DNA from: Acidobacteriota bacterium
GTDB taxonomy: Bacteria > Acidobacteriota > Thermoanaerobaculia > Gp7-AA8
Length of the DNA: 64,000 nt
Direction of reading: 5' to 3'
NCBI GenBank assembly: GCA_003223645.1
Contig: QHVT01000005.1
Coordinates: forward strand, 186,001-250,000
Position 1 is the stretch's first letter. Each line of letters starts with the position of its first letter. The translations under genes were made by a program, and so were the position numbers. The notes under the pieces were generated by a model. That model did not search any database. It was not told the DNA's origin and saw nothing but the letters and a program-made list of their open reading frames with translations. Below, piece by piece: positions 35,424 to 42,430 of the stretch.

Positions 35424-36694
35424 CTTAGAAACTCCTCCACCACCGCCGACAACCACAGTCTCTGCTCCTCCGACGGCTGCGTCCTCGCCAGCACGAGATA
35501 CAGCGCGTGCCGCTTCTGTGCGGGCGTGTACTTGCCGCCGCTGTCGCGCAGCACGCGATCGGGGTCGGCGGCGATGTTCGACTCGACGTCGAACACGACG
35601 TCGCGCGCGTCTTTCGGCGCCCAATGTTTTCGCACGTCGTCGCCGAAGAGCTTCGTCATCAGCGCGAGGCGCGCGTCTTCGCTGTCCGCGCTGCGCGCGG
35701 CGCTGGCGAGGCGTCCGCGCATTCCAGATCCTTCGATCAGCAGCCGCAAATTCGACAGCAGCTGGATGCGCTGCATGCACGTTTCGAAGATCTTCGACTT
35801 CACTTCTTCATCCGCGATCGTCCCCGATGCCTTGAGCACGTTCTGAATGCGCTGCGTTTCGTAGCTGACGAATTGCTCCGCCGTGTCCTGCGCGGACAGC
35901 ATCTCTTCTTCCGTCGGCGCGTTCGGCGAAGGCGCAGGTGCGGACTCGGCGACGACTTTTTGTTCTTCGACGGGAGGCTCGGCGGGGGTGGGGGATGGGG
36001 GTACCGGGTTCGGGGCGCCGTTCGTTGGGATCACGGGTGCCAGTGGAGCGGCGGCCGCCTCGGCCGCCGGAGGAGCTGCTCCGATGTCCACGAGCGGCAA
36101 GTCCATCGCCGTCACCGTCGGCTTCGTGGTGTCGAGCGTCTTCGTCGGCCTGAGATCGTCCGGTGATGTGACGACCGCTGCCGCGATGTTTTGCGGCGGC
36201 GGGACGAGCTTCGGCGCGCCTAACATCGGCGTGGACGGAGGATCGATGTCGAGCGCGCGGACGATCTCGTTGTCGCTCAAGAGGCCCATGTCGAGGAGAC
36301 GCTCGCGCACGCGCAAGCGGATGTCTTCCGCCATCCGGATCTGCAGCGCGCGATTCGCGTCGCCGAGGTAGAACGGGCTGCTCTTGTCGCTCGTCATGTC
36401 GCAGTGACACGGTCCATATCGATCGACGTCGTACTGCGGCTGTTTGGCGCGGATGAACGCGACGACTTTCGCATTCGCTTCCACGCGCGCATCGCGCGCG
36501 CGCTCGCACGCCGTCTGCGTCGCGAACTGCGGCGTCGCGTAGAACTCGACGCGCTGCTTCGTGTCCGGCCGATAGAGCGAGACGTGATAGTGGAAGACTT
36601 CGCAGGCGCGGCCGCCGGCCGGCGGCGGGCACGTGAGCGCCGGCGTTTGCGCGGCCAGCGGGAGCGCTGCCAGCATCAGGAGAGGAATTCGCAT
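35420..36694 (-). CDS. Exported protein of unknown function with Pro/Ala linker
   Basis: This 424-residue protein has a short signal peptide MRIPLLMLAALPLAAQTPAL. The first domain (25-130) has Cys pairs (CPPPAGGRAC, CHCDMTSD). A Pro/Ala-rich linker covers about 165-255, and an alpha-helical C-terminal domain covers 265-424. The linker contains half a PR1 repeat translated as PAAEAAAAPLAP. Its stop overlaps the start of the TPR gene, so the two are coupled and probably act together in the envelope. No family recognised. Confidence 0.68.
   Translation of the reverse strand: MRIPLLMLAALPLAAQTPALTCPPPAGGRACEVFHYHVSLYRPDTKQRVEFYATPQFATQTACERARDARVEANAKVVAFIRAKQPQYDVDRYGPCHCDMTSDKSSPFYLGDANRALQIRMAEDIRLRVRERLLDMGLLSDNEIVRALDIDPPSTPMLGAPKLVPPPQNIAAAVVTSPDDLRPTKTLDTTKPTVTAMDLPLVDIGAAPPAAEAAAAPLAPVIPTNGAPNPVPPSPTPAEPPVEEQKVVAESAPAPSPNAPTEEEMLSAQDTAEQFVSYETQRIQNVLKASGTIADEEVKSKIFETCMQRIQLLSNLRLLIEGSGMRGRLASAARSADSEDARLALMTKLFGDDVRKHWAPKDARDVVFDVESNIAADPDRVLRDSGGKYTPAQKRHALYLVLARTQPSEEQRLWLSAVVEEFLR
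36040..36070. repeat. Half PR1 repeat inside a coding sequence
   Basis: CCAGTGGAGCGGCGGCCGCC and a short continuation; the matching right arm is missing. It lies in frame in the Ala/Pro linker of the 35420-36694 gene. Confidence 0.85.
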
Positions 36695-36730
36695 GGACAC
36701 GGGTATCGAGGCCAGGCCGCGATTATAAGG

Positions 36731-36803
36731 TGGAGGAGAGGCAATCCTGCCTCTCCTCGAGGGCCTCTGTCGACAGGGACAGGCGGGATTGCCTCTCCTC
36801 CAC
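36731..36803. repeat. Palindromic repeat PR12 upstream of the Spy-like gene
   Basis: GTGGAGGAGAGGCAATCCTG and the facing GGATTGCCTCTCCTCCAC are reverse complements, with an inner GAGGAGAGGCA / TGCCTCTCCTC repetition. It lies between divergent genes. Confidence 0.87.
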
Positions 36804-36867
36804 GTAAACGAATGATTCAACACCCGCGTCTGACGGTCGTAATGCAGAGAAAAGGAGACACAACCCC

Positions 36868-37350
36868 ATGAAGAAACGCATCGCAATCGTCGGAAGCATT
36901 CTCGTGGTCGCCGCGCTCGCGGCGGTCCCGTTCGTTTACGCGGAGCCCGGATTTGGCGGCGGCATGCGCGGTCACGCGCACGGCGGCGGCGCCCTCGGAT
37001 TTTTCGGCGGCCGTCATCTCGACAAACTCGCCGAAAAGCTGAACCTCAGCGAGCAGCAGGTCGATCAGATCAAGGCCATCTACGCCTCGCTGCACGACCA
37101 GAACGCGCAGTATCGCGAGTCGATGCGCGGCGGCATGAAGGACATCACCGAGACGCTGCTCAAGAACCCGAACGATCTCGCCGCGGCGCAGGCGCTCATC
37201 GATCAGCAGTCCAACGCCGAGCGCGCGATGAAGACGAACATGCTCCAGGCCACCTCCAAGGCGCTGAACGTCCTCACCGCCGACCAGCGCGCGGAGCTCG
37301 GGAAGATGATCGAAGAGCGCGCGGCGCGCTTCGAAAAGCATCGCCAATAA
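36868..37350 (+). CDS. Spy/CpxP-like (LTxxQ) periplasmic protein
   Basis: This 160-residue protein has signal peptide MKKRIAIVGSILVVAALAAV and a Gly/His-rich stretch (GMRGHAHGGGALGFFGGRH) that could bind metal. A helical domain carries LNLSEQQVDQIKAIYASLHD and a second LTADQRAEL motif, as in Spy/CpxP chaperones and sensors. AAGGAGA at 36851-36857 is a good ribosome binding site. It directly precedes an ECF sigma gene and, two genes on, a second LTxxQ protein, suggesting it is part of an envelope or metal stress module. Confidence 0.8.
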   Translation: MKKRIAIVGSILVVAALAAVPFVYAEPGFGGGMRGHAHGGGALGFFGGRHLDKLAEKLNLSEQQVDQIKAIYASLHDQNAQYRESMRGGMKDITETLLKNPNDLAAAQALIDQQSNAERAMKTNMLQATSKALNVLTADQRAELGKMIEERAARFEKHRQ

Positions 37351-37355
37351 GTCGT

Positions 37356-37907
37356 GTGGAATCCGAACGCGAGCTCGTCGAGCACGCGCAGGCCGGGGAC
37401 ACCGGGGCATTCGACGCCCTGGTGTCCCTTTACTCGAAGCGGGTCTTATCGATCGCATGGGGCATCGTGCGCAACGCGATCGACGCCGAGGAGCTGGCGC
37501 AGGAGGCATTCGTGAAGGCGTATCAGAACATCGCACGCTTTCGCTCCGGCGAGCCGTTCGGACCGTGGATCTTTCGCATCACGACGAATCTCGCGCTCGA
37601 TGTGCTGAAGCATCGCAGGCGCGTGAAGCACGAAGAGCTCACGGAGCGCGAGCCGGCCATGCGCCGGGACCGCGCCGATCTTCCGGCGATCGCGAACGAG
37701 ATCGCGCGGCGGATCGGCGGGGCCATCGACGAGCTGCCGGAGATGCAGCGCGTCGTCGCGCAGTTGCATTTGATCGAACAGTTCGAACATCGCGAGATCG
37801 CGTCGATGACGGGACTGAGCGAGGGAACGGTGCGGTCGCACCTTTCGCTCGCGCGCGCGAAGCTCCGGGAGAAGCTGGCGGACTTGTACGGAGACGGCGA
37901 TGACTGA
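37356..37907 (+). CDS. ECF-type RNA polymerase sigma factor
   Basis: This 183-residue sigma factor begins at GTG 37356, five bases after the Spy-like gene. Region 2 is FDALVSLYSKRVLSIAWGIV plus ELAQEAFVKAYQNIARFRSG, and region 4 is LPEMQRVVAQLHLIEQFEHR plus IASMTGLSEGTVRSHLSLAR. The next gene, overlapping by 8 bases, encodes a single-helix protein that is the likely anti-sigma factor, so the cluster reads as sigma, anti-sigma, sensor. Confidence 0.9.
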   Translation: MESERELVEHAQAGDTGAFDALVSLYSKRVLSIAWGIVRNAIDAEELAQEAFVKAYQNIARFRSGEPFGPWIFRITTNLALDVLKHRRRVKHEELTEREPAMRRDRADLPAIANEIARRIGGAIDELPEMQRVVAQLHLIEQFEHREIASMTGLSEGTVRSHLSLARAKLREKLADLYGDGDD

Positions 37908-38193
37908 CGAAACATTCTTCTCGCGCGTACGCGTCGACGCGGCGCCGCTGCGCTACGAGCCCGATCCGTTCGCGATGGCGCGCATCCGCGCCGGCGTGCG
38001 CGAGCGCATCCTCCGTCCGACGGTCGCGCAACTGCTCGCGCGGTGGTTCCGCCCGATCGCCGCGACCCTCGGCATCATCGCGATCGCCGCAGGAATCAGC
38101 ATCGCGACGATCGACAGCAATGACAACGGCTCGATGGGCGACTCGAGCGTGGAGATCGTGATGGCGGGAGACAGCTACAGTGTCGGTCAGTGA
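37900..38193 (+). CDS. Small single-helix membrane protein, putative anti-sigma factor
   Basis: This 97-residue protein has about 45 cytosolic residues (MTDETFFSRVRVDAAPLRYE), one transmembrane helix (ATLGIIAIAAGISIATI) and a short acidic periplasmic tail. It overlaps both the ECF sigma gene and the next gene (by 14 bases). Size, topology and position match CnrY-type anti-sigma factors; no zinc-finger motif is present. The role is inferred from context. Confidence 0.65.
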   Translation: MTDETFFSRVRVDAAPLRYEPDPFAMARIRAGVRERILRPTVAQLLARWFRPIAATLGIIAIAAGISIATIDSNDNGSMGDSSVEIVMAGDSYSVGQ

Positions 38194-38614
38194 CCCCGTG
38201 ATCGCCGCACCGCCGCGCGGATCGAAGAAGACGATCGTCATCGCCGTGATCGTCGTGCTGGTCGCGTTCGTCTCCGGCGCGATCGCCGGGATGCTGATCG
38301 AACACGTGCACCTGATGCGGCGCATGCACGGCCGCACCTCGCGCTTCGCGCCGCAGGCAATGGTGCGGCGCCTCGACAAGACGCTCGATCTCACGCCCGA
38401 GCAGCACACTAAAGTCGAGGAGATCGTGATGCGCCATCACCAGCGCATCGTCGCGCTCACGGAGTCGGTGCGGCCGCGCGTACGGCAGGAGCTGGAAGCG
38501 GCGAACCGCGAGATCGAAGCCGTGCTCACGCCCGAGCAGCGCGAGAAGTTTGCGCAGCTGCGCCTGCACCTCGAGCATCGCGAAGGTAGATCGCGAACGG
38601 AATCCACCAGATGA
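38180..38614 (+). CDS. CnrX/Metal_resist-like periplasmic sensor protein
   Basis: This 144-residue protein has an N-terminal membrane anchor (TIVIAVIVVLVAFVSGAIAG) and a helical periplasmic domain with LDLTPEQHTKVEEIVMRHHQ and AVLTPEQREKFAQL. The two LTxxQ-type motifs and the anchor match the metal-resistance/CnrX family, whose members sense metal and control a CnrY-CnrH pair. The His-rich MRRMHG and RHHQ pieces fit metal binding. Start GTG 38180. Its end overlaps a convergent gene by 89 bases. Confidence 0.72.
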   Translation: MSVSDPVIAAPPRGSKKTIVIAVIVVLVAFVSGAIAGMLIEHVHLMRRMHGRTSRFAPQAMVRRLDKTLDLTPEQHTKVEEIVMRHHQRIVALTESVRPRVRQELEAANREIEAVLTPEQREKFAQLRLHLEHREGRSRTESTR

Positions 38615-38945
38615 AATCGTTCGTGATGCAGAGCACCGCGCTCTTCAGCGGCCACGCGCCGCTGGCGATCAGCTGAACGAGCCCGATCGGGCCGAGGACC
38701 TTGCCGAGGAGACCGATTGCGGCGATCAGGAAGCCGCGTTCGGGATTGCGCGCCACGTCCCAATAAAGGAAGCCGTAGATTCCGACGACCATGCCGAGGC
38801 AGGCAAAGATTTCCGGGTAGTTGGAGAGCGGCATCCCGGCGAAACGGAACAGCCACTGCGGATCGATCGCGCTGTACGCGCCCCAGCCGAGGTTGTACGC
38901 GCCGGCGACGGCGAAGACGATGCGGTGGAAGTTGCGGCGCTTCAT
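38526..38945 (-). CDS. Small membrane protein, four TM segments
   Basis: This 139-residue hydrophobic protein starts at ATG 38945 (MKRRNFHRIVFAVAGAYNLG) and contains AIDPQWLFRFAGMPLSNYPE after the first helix. I do not know the family. It is the last gene of the cysK operon and overlaps the preceding gene by 4 bases. A 55-bp segment of this gene, with one mismatch, is found out of context at 55807-55862. Its 3' end overlaps the convergent CnrX-like gene. Confidence 0.68.
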   Translation of the reverse strand: MKRRNFHRIVFAVAGAYNLGWGAYSAIDPQWLFRFAGMPLSNYPEIFACLGMVVGIYGFLYWDVARNPERGFLIAAIGLLGKVLGPIGLVQLIASGAWPLKSAVLCITNDFIWWIPFAIYLRDARGAGAAAQTSRAARA

Positions 38946-39841
38946 TGCGCGCAGAAGCGTAGCAACTCTTCGGCGTCGAACACGCTCGGCGTGAGGCAGC
39001 CGCGCAATCCGAGGAGAGCGGGCGTCCCGCCCGCCCCCGGGAGGCGGGCAAGATGCCCGCTCTCCTTGGCTTCTTCGAGATGCTCGAGTGCGAACACGAC
39101 CGGCAAAATCGCGAGCCGCTGATCGCGGCTCTCGATGCGCGCGACGCGATCTCCGCTGCGCACTTCGACGGCTCCGCCGGGCTTGCCGAAGCGAAACGGT
39201 TTCGCGAGCTTCGCAGCGAAGCGCGGCCAGCGGCCGAGGAGTCGCAGCATCGGACGCGCGATTGCCGACTCGAACTCGACGCGTGCCTCCGCGTCGATAC
39301 CGAGCTCGCGGCGCAGCAGCTCCCGATCGGGCGTGTGCAGCGTGCGGCCGCCGCTCGCGGCGGCGCTGGCGATGGCGGCTGCGCCTTTCGCGTTGCGGTT
39401 GTTGATGTGGAGCGTGATCGTGACGTTCTTCGGCGAGCCGAGTCTTCTCACGAGCGCGCCGGAGACCGCGGGCAGCGACGAGAGTCCCGGGATCACTGCG
39501 ACGTTTTTCTCGCGCGCGAGCGCGTCGAGCGAAGAGTCGTCGACGAGATCGAAGAACCATCCTTCGTCATCGGCGATGTCGAGCCAATGCGCGCCGGCTT
39601 CGACGGCCATGCGCGCGAGGTTGCGGTCGAGTGTCTGAAATGGACCAGCTGCGCAGAGAACAGCGAAGATGGAGTGGTGCGCGCCTCCGGCGCGCCTTTG
39701 GGAGGCGGGCTGGAAGCCCGCACCACTCCAATCGAAGTCTCGGCCTGCGGGAACCACGTCGTACTTCCCTTGAAGCTCGCGCACGAGGAGCGAGCCGAAG
39801 ACGCCGCGCGCGCCGAGGACGACTACGCGTTTCGCAGCCAT
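38942..39841 (-). CDS. Saccharopine dehydrogenase-like NAD(P)-binding protein
   Basis: This 299-residue protein begins MAAKRVVVLGARGVFGSLLV, a Rossmann dinucleotide loop, and contains VLCAAGPFQTLDRNLARMAV, then AGAHWLDIADDE, as in saccharopine dehydrogenase-family oxidoreductases. The substrate is unknown. Two interspersed repeats are translated in frame: PR14 as GAGFQPASQRRAGGAHHS at about residues 38-57, where the Rossmann fold should continue, and PR13 as HLARLPGAGGTPALLG near the C-terminus. The first insertion may impair cofactor binding. Third gene of the cysK operon, overlapping both neighbours. Confidence 0.72.
   Translation of the reverse strand: MAAKRVVVLGARGVFGSLLVRELQGKYDVVPAGRDFDWSGAGFQPASQRRAGGAHHSIFAVLCAAGPFQTLDRNLARMAVEAGAHWLDIADDEGWFFDLVDDSSLDALAREKNVAVIPGLSSLPAVSGALVRRLGSPKNVTITLHINNRNAKGAAAIASAAASGGRTLHTPDRELLRRELGIDAEARVEFESAIARPMLRLLGRWPRFAAKLAKPFRFGKPGGAVEVRSGDRVARIESRDQRLAILPVVFALEHLEEAKESGHLARLPGAGGTPALLGLRGCLTPSVFDAEELLRFCAQ
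39013..39065. repeat. Palindromic repeat PR13 in the saccharopine dehydrogenase-like gene
   Basis: GGAGAGCGGGCGTCCCGCCC to GGCGGGCAAGATGCCCGCTC (within 20-base halves), a compact double hairpin in frame near the 3' end of the gene. Confidence 0.83.
39671..39729. repeat. Palindromic repeat PR14 in the saccharopine dehydrogenase-like gene
   Basis: GGAGTGGTGCGCGCCTCCGG to GCTGGAAGCCCGCACCACTC. It is in frame within the Rossmann-domain coding region. A relative lies at 46540-46604. Confidence 0.87.
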
Positions 39842-40425
39842 CGCGCGATGAGAATCGTCCAGAGCGTGAAGAGGGGAAAGAGAATCGCGGACGAGACGAT
39901 CTCGCCGAGCGCGTGATGCATCAGCGCCGCGATCGCGAGCGCGAATCCGCTGACCGCGAGCGGCGCGGCGAGCGCGTTGGCGAGCTTCGGCAGCTCGCGC
40001 CATCCGGCGACGACGAACAGCACGAACGCGAGCGTGTACAAGCCGTTCGCGGCGTAGCCGGTCATCGCTTCCAGCTCGCGATCTAGGAGCGCGAACGCAT
40101 CGCCGTGCAGCTTCGGCAGGATCACGATGAAGCGCATCTGCGTCGCGACGTCGATCGACGCGCCCGCGGTGCCGATCGCGAGCGCCGCGAGCGGGAGCGC
40201 GCCGCGGAAGCGACGTGCAAGCACGGCGTAGAGCGCGATGAGCGAGAGCACCGCGAGCTGCCACGTCAGCCAGCCGCTCGTCCACGCGATGCGATGCGAC
40301 GCGATGTACGGGATGCGCTCGTCATCGGGCGCGGGAGGAAGTCCCGCGCGTAACCACAACAGCATGGCCGCCGCCGCGACGGCGTGCGCCGCGGCGGCGA
40401 TCCATGCGATGGTCGTGTCACGCAT
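39823..40425 (-). CDS. Membrane protein, about six TM segments
   Basis: This 200-residue protein has helices at MRDTTIAWIAAAAHAVAAAA, SGWLTWQLAVLSLIALYAVL and four more. The internal segment ASIDVATQMRFIVILPKLHG, then GYAANGLYTLAFVLFVVAGW, resembles DUF4386-like polytopic proteins, with low confidence. It overlaps cysK by 8 bases and the saccharopine dehydrogenase-like gene by 19 bases, so it is co-transcribed with both. Confidence 0.68.
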   Translation of the reverse strand: MRDTTIAWIAAAAHAVAAAAMLLWLRAGLPPAPDDERIPYIASHRIAWTSGWLTWQLAVLSLIALYAVLARRFRGALPLAALAIGTAGASIDVATQMRFIVILPKLHGDAFALLDRELEAMTGYAANGLYTLAFVLFVVAGWRELPKLANALAAPLAVSGFALAIAALMHHALGEIVSSAILFPLFTLWTILIARWLRNA

Positions 40426-41431
40426 TCGCAGCAGCAGCAGCAGCGGCCTGCATCTCAGCCCACATCTGCGGCGTCGTCGCCGGCGCGTTCACGACGTCGG
40501 TGTACTCGAAGAGCGCGGTCGAGAGATAACGCTCGCCCGTGTCCGGCAGCACCGCGACGACGCGCTTGCCCACTCCGAGCTCTTTTGCGACTTCGAACGC
40601 GGACCACGCGACGGCGCCGGCGGAGATGCCGACGAACAGTCCTTCTTCTTTCGACAGAGCGCGCGCAACACGCACCGCGTCCTCGAATGCGACGTCGATG
40701 ACCTGATCGACGACGCTCGCGTCGTAGATCGCCGGAATGAGACCGGCGCCGATGCCCTGAATCTTGTGCGGGCTGTGCGTGCCGCCTTTGAGCACCGTCG
40801 ACTCGACCGGCTCGACGGCAACGATGCGGATCTTGTCCTTGCCCAGCTCCTGCTTGAGGATCTGTCCGACGCCCGTCACCGTGCCTCCGGTGCCGACGCC
40901 CGCGACGACCGCGTCGACGCGTCCGCCGGTGTCGCGCAGAATCTCGCGCGCCGTCGTCTCACGATGGATCTTCACGTTCGCGGGATTGTCGAACTGCCGC
41001 GAGAGCCACGCGCCCGGCGTCCTCTGTGCGTACTCGCCGGCGACGCGCTGCGCTTCTTTGATGCCGGCCGGTCCCGGCGTGAGGATCAGCTCCGCGCCGA
41101 GCGCTTGCAGAAGCTTGCGGCGCTCGATCGAGAACGTGTCCGGCATGACCAGCACGCAGCGATAGCCTTTCGCCGCCGCGACGAACGCGAGTCCGATGCC
41201 GGTGTTGCCGCTCGTCGCCTCGACGATCGTCGAGCCGGGCCCGATCTCGCCCGACTTCTCCGCCTCGTTGACCATCGAGATCGCGATGCGATCCTTCACA
41301 GACGAGAGAGGGTTGAACGACTCGAGCTTCGCCAGTACCTCGGCCGCGTTCTCCGGGCCGACTCTGCGAATGCGCACGAGAGGCGTGTTTCCGATGAGCT
41401 CCGTGATGTTGTCGTAGATCCGTTCAGACAT
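40418..41431 (-). CDS. cysK: Cysteine synthase A (O-acetylserine sulfhydrylase)
   Basis: This 337-residue PLP enzyme makes cysteine from O-acetylserine and sulfide. It has the PLP-lysine segment NPLSSVKDRIAISMVNEAEK, the substrate loop VEATSGNTGIGLAFVAAAKG, and the phosphate-binding GTGGTVTGVGQ. AAGGAGA precedes ATG 41431. The 5' leader (41440-41570) carries a cysteine-rich leader peptide and mutually exclusive hairpins consistent with transcription attenuation. Three further genes (two membrane proteins and an oxidoreductase-like gene) overlap in series downstream and would share this control. Confidence 0.94.
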   Translation of the reverse strand: MSERIYDNITELIGNTPLVRIRRVGPENAAEVLAKLESFNPLSSVKDRIAISMVNEAEKSGEIGPGSTIVEATSGNTGIGLAFVAAAKGYRCVLVMPDTFSIERRKLLQALGAELILTPGPAGIKEAQRVAGEYAQRTPGAWLSRQFDNPANVKIHRETTAREILRDTGGRVDAVVAGVGTGGTVTGVGQILKQELGKDKIRIVAVEPVESTVLKGGTHSPHKIQGIGAGLIPAIYDASVVDQVIDVAFEDAVRVARALSKEEGLFVGISAGAVAWSAFEVAKELGVGKRVVAVLPDTGERYLSTALFEYTDVVNAPATTPQMWAEMQAAAAAAANA

Positions 41432-41452
41432 TTGCTCTCCTTCTTACCAAAA

Positions 41453-41482
41453 GAAAAAACCCAAGCCGGTGAAGGCTCGGGT
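41453..41482 (-). terminator. Attenuator terminator upstream of cysK
   Basis: On the minus strand, ACCCGAGCC-TTCACC-GGCTTGGGT forms a 9-bp stem (one G-U pair) followed by TTTTTTC. It lies in the cysK leader about 22 bases before the start codon. The strand ACGGACCCG that leads into this stem can instead pair with CGGGTCCGT upstream (41514-41523), giving an antiterminator. Confidence 0.75.
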
Positions 41483-41511
41483 CCGTGTTTCGCTGCGAAT
41501 GTGATGGCGTA

Positions 41512-41568
41512 CTACGGACCCGTTTCGCCGCAACGACAGATGCAGACGGCGTGGTCCCTATGACGCAT
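41512..41568 (-). CDS. Cysteine-rich leader peptide of the cysK operon
   Basis: An ATG at 41566-41568 opens an 18-codon frame, MRHRDHAVCICRCGETGP, ending TAG. Cys codons occupy positions 9, 11 and 13. The last codons (ACG GGT CCG T) overlap the RNA segment that forms the antiterminator with the base of the downstream terminator. A ribosome stalled on Cys codons would leave that segment free, favouring cysK transcription; a ribosome at the stop codon would mask it. This is the trp-type logic with cysteine as the signal. Confidence 0.65.
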   Translation of the reverse strand: MRHRDHAVCICRCGETGP

Positions 41569-41584
41569 GGCGCGCGATTGTATA

Positions 41585-41669
41585 CCAGTGGAGCGGCGGC
41601 CGCCCTCGGCCGCCGAGGCGTTCCGGCGCGCGATCCTTTCGGCACCCGAGGGCGGGCGCCGCTCCACTA
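41585..41669. repeat. Palindromic repeat PR1 upstream of the cysK leader
   Basis: CCAGTGGAGCGGCGGCCGCC to GCGGGCGCCGCTCCACTAG. The terminal CTA gives the TAG stop of the response regulator gene (41667-41669 on the minus strand). Confidence 0.9.
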
Positions 41670-42383
41670 GTGGTCCGTGGCCGGTCCGCTGGTCTGCCCC
41701 AGGTAGCGATAGCCGATCTTTGCGACGGCGACGATCACGGCCGCGTCCGTGCCGACCGCTTTCTGCAGTTTGCGGCGCAGTCGCGTGACGTGGGTGTCGA
41801 CGGTGCGGCTATTGAGATTGAGATCGACGCGATAGTTCCAGACGCGCGAGAGCAATTCGTCGCGCGGGACGACCCGCTCTTTGTTCTTGAAGAGATACAT
41901 CAGCAGATCGAATTCTTTCGGCGAGAGTTTGAGCTTCTGTCCGTTCGCCGCCGCTTCGCGCGTCGCGGGATCGAGGCGGATCAGCGAGTCTTCGCAGACC
42001 GCCTTCGAGGACTGCGTCACGACTTCGCTGCGGCGCATGACCGCGTCGATGCGCGCGAACAGCTCCTGCACGCCGAACGGCTTCGTCACGTAGTCGTCCG
42101 CGCCGCCGCGCAGTCCGCGCACTTTGTCGGTCTCCTGTCCGCGCGCCGTCAGCAGGATCACCGGCACTTTCGATACTTTGCGGATGTGATCGAGCACTTC
42201 GAATCCGCTCTTCTTCGGCAGCATGAGGTCGAGCAGGATGAGATCGGGCGCCTCCGCGTGGAACAGGCGGATCGCTTCTTCGCCGTCGCCGGCCGTCACG
42301 GTCTCGTAGTTCTCGTGGCGGAGATTGATCTCCAGCCCCTGGCGCAGACCAGCCTCATCCTCCACGATCAGGATCTTCGTCAT
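41667..42383 (-). CDS. OmpR/PhoB-family response regulator
   Basis: This 238-residue regulator has a receiver domain (ILIVEDEAGLRQGLEINLRH; phosphoacceptor in APDLILLDLMLPKKSG; conserved Lys in DDYVTKPFGVQEL) and a winged-helix Trans_reg_C domain (LSPKEFDLLMYLFKNKERVV, then SRTVDTHVTRLRRKL). It is the third gene of a PDZ-kinase-regulator operon. The stop codon is provided by the PR1 repeat, and the C-terminus ends QTSGPATDH. Confidence 0.92.
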   Translation of the reverse strand: MTKILIVEDEAGLRQGLEINLRHENYETVTAGDGEEAIRLFHAEAPDLILLDLMLPKKSGFEVLDHIRKVSKVPVILLTARGQETDKVRGLRGGADDYVTKPFGVQELFARIDAVMRRSEVVTQSSKAVCEDSLIRLDPATREAAANGQKLKLSPKEFDLLMYLFKNKERVVPRDELLSRVWNYRVDLNLNSRTVDTHVTRLRRKLQKAVGTDAAVIVAVAKIGYRYLGQTSGPATDH

Positions 42384-42430
42384 TCATCACTCCGTTCGAA
42401 CTTGTTACGACTCGATGCCGGGGAAGTTTC

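Noticed and set aside
41440-41570. SAM or T-box riboswitch in the cysK leader
   Set aside because: No T-box sequence or SAM-riboswitch core seen. The Cys-codon leader peptide and two alternative stems explain the region better.
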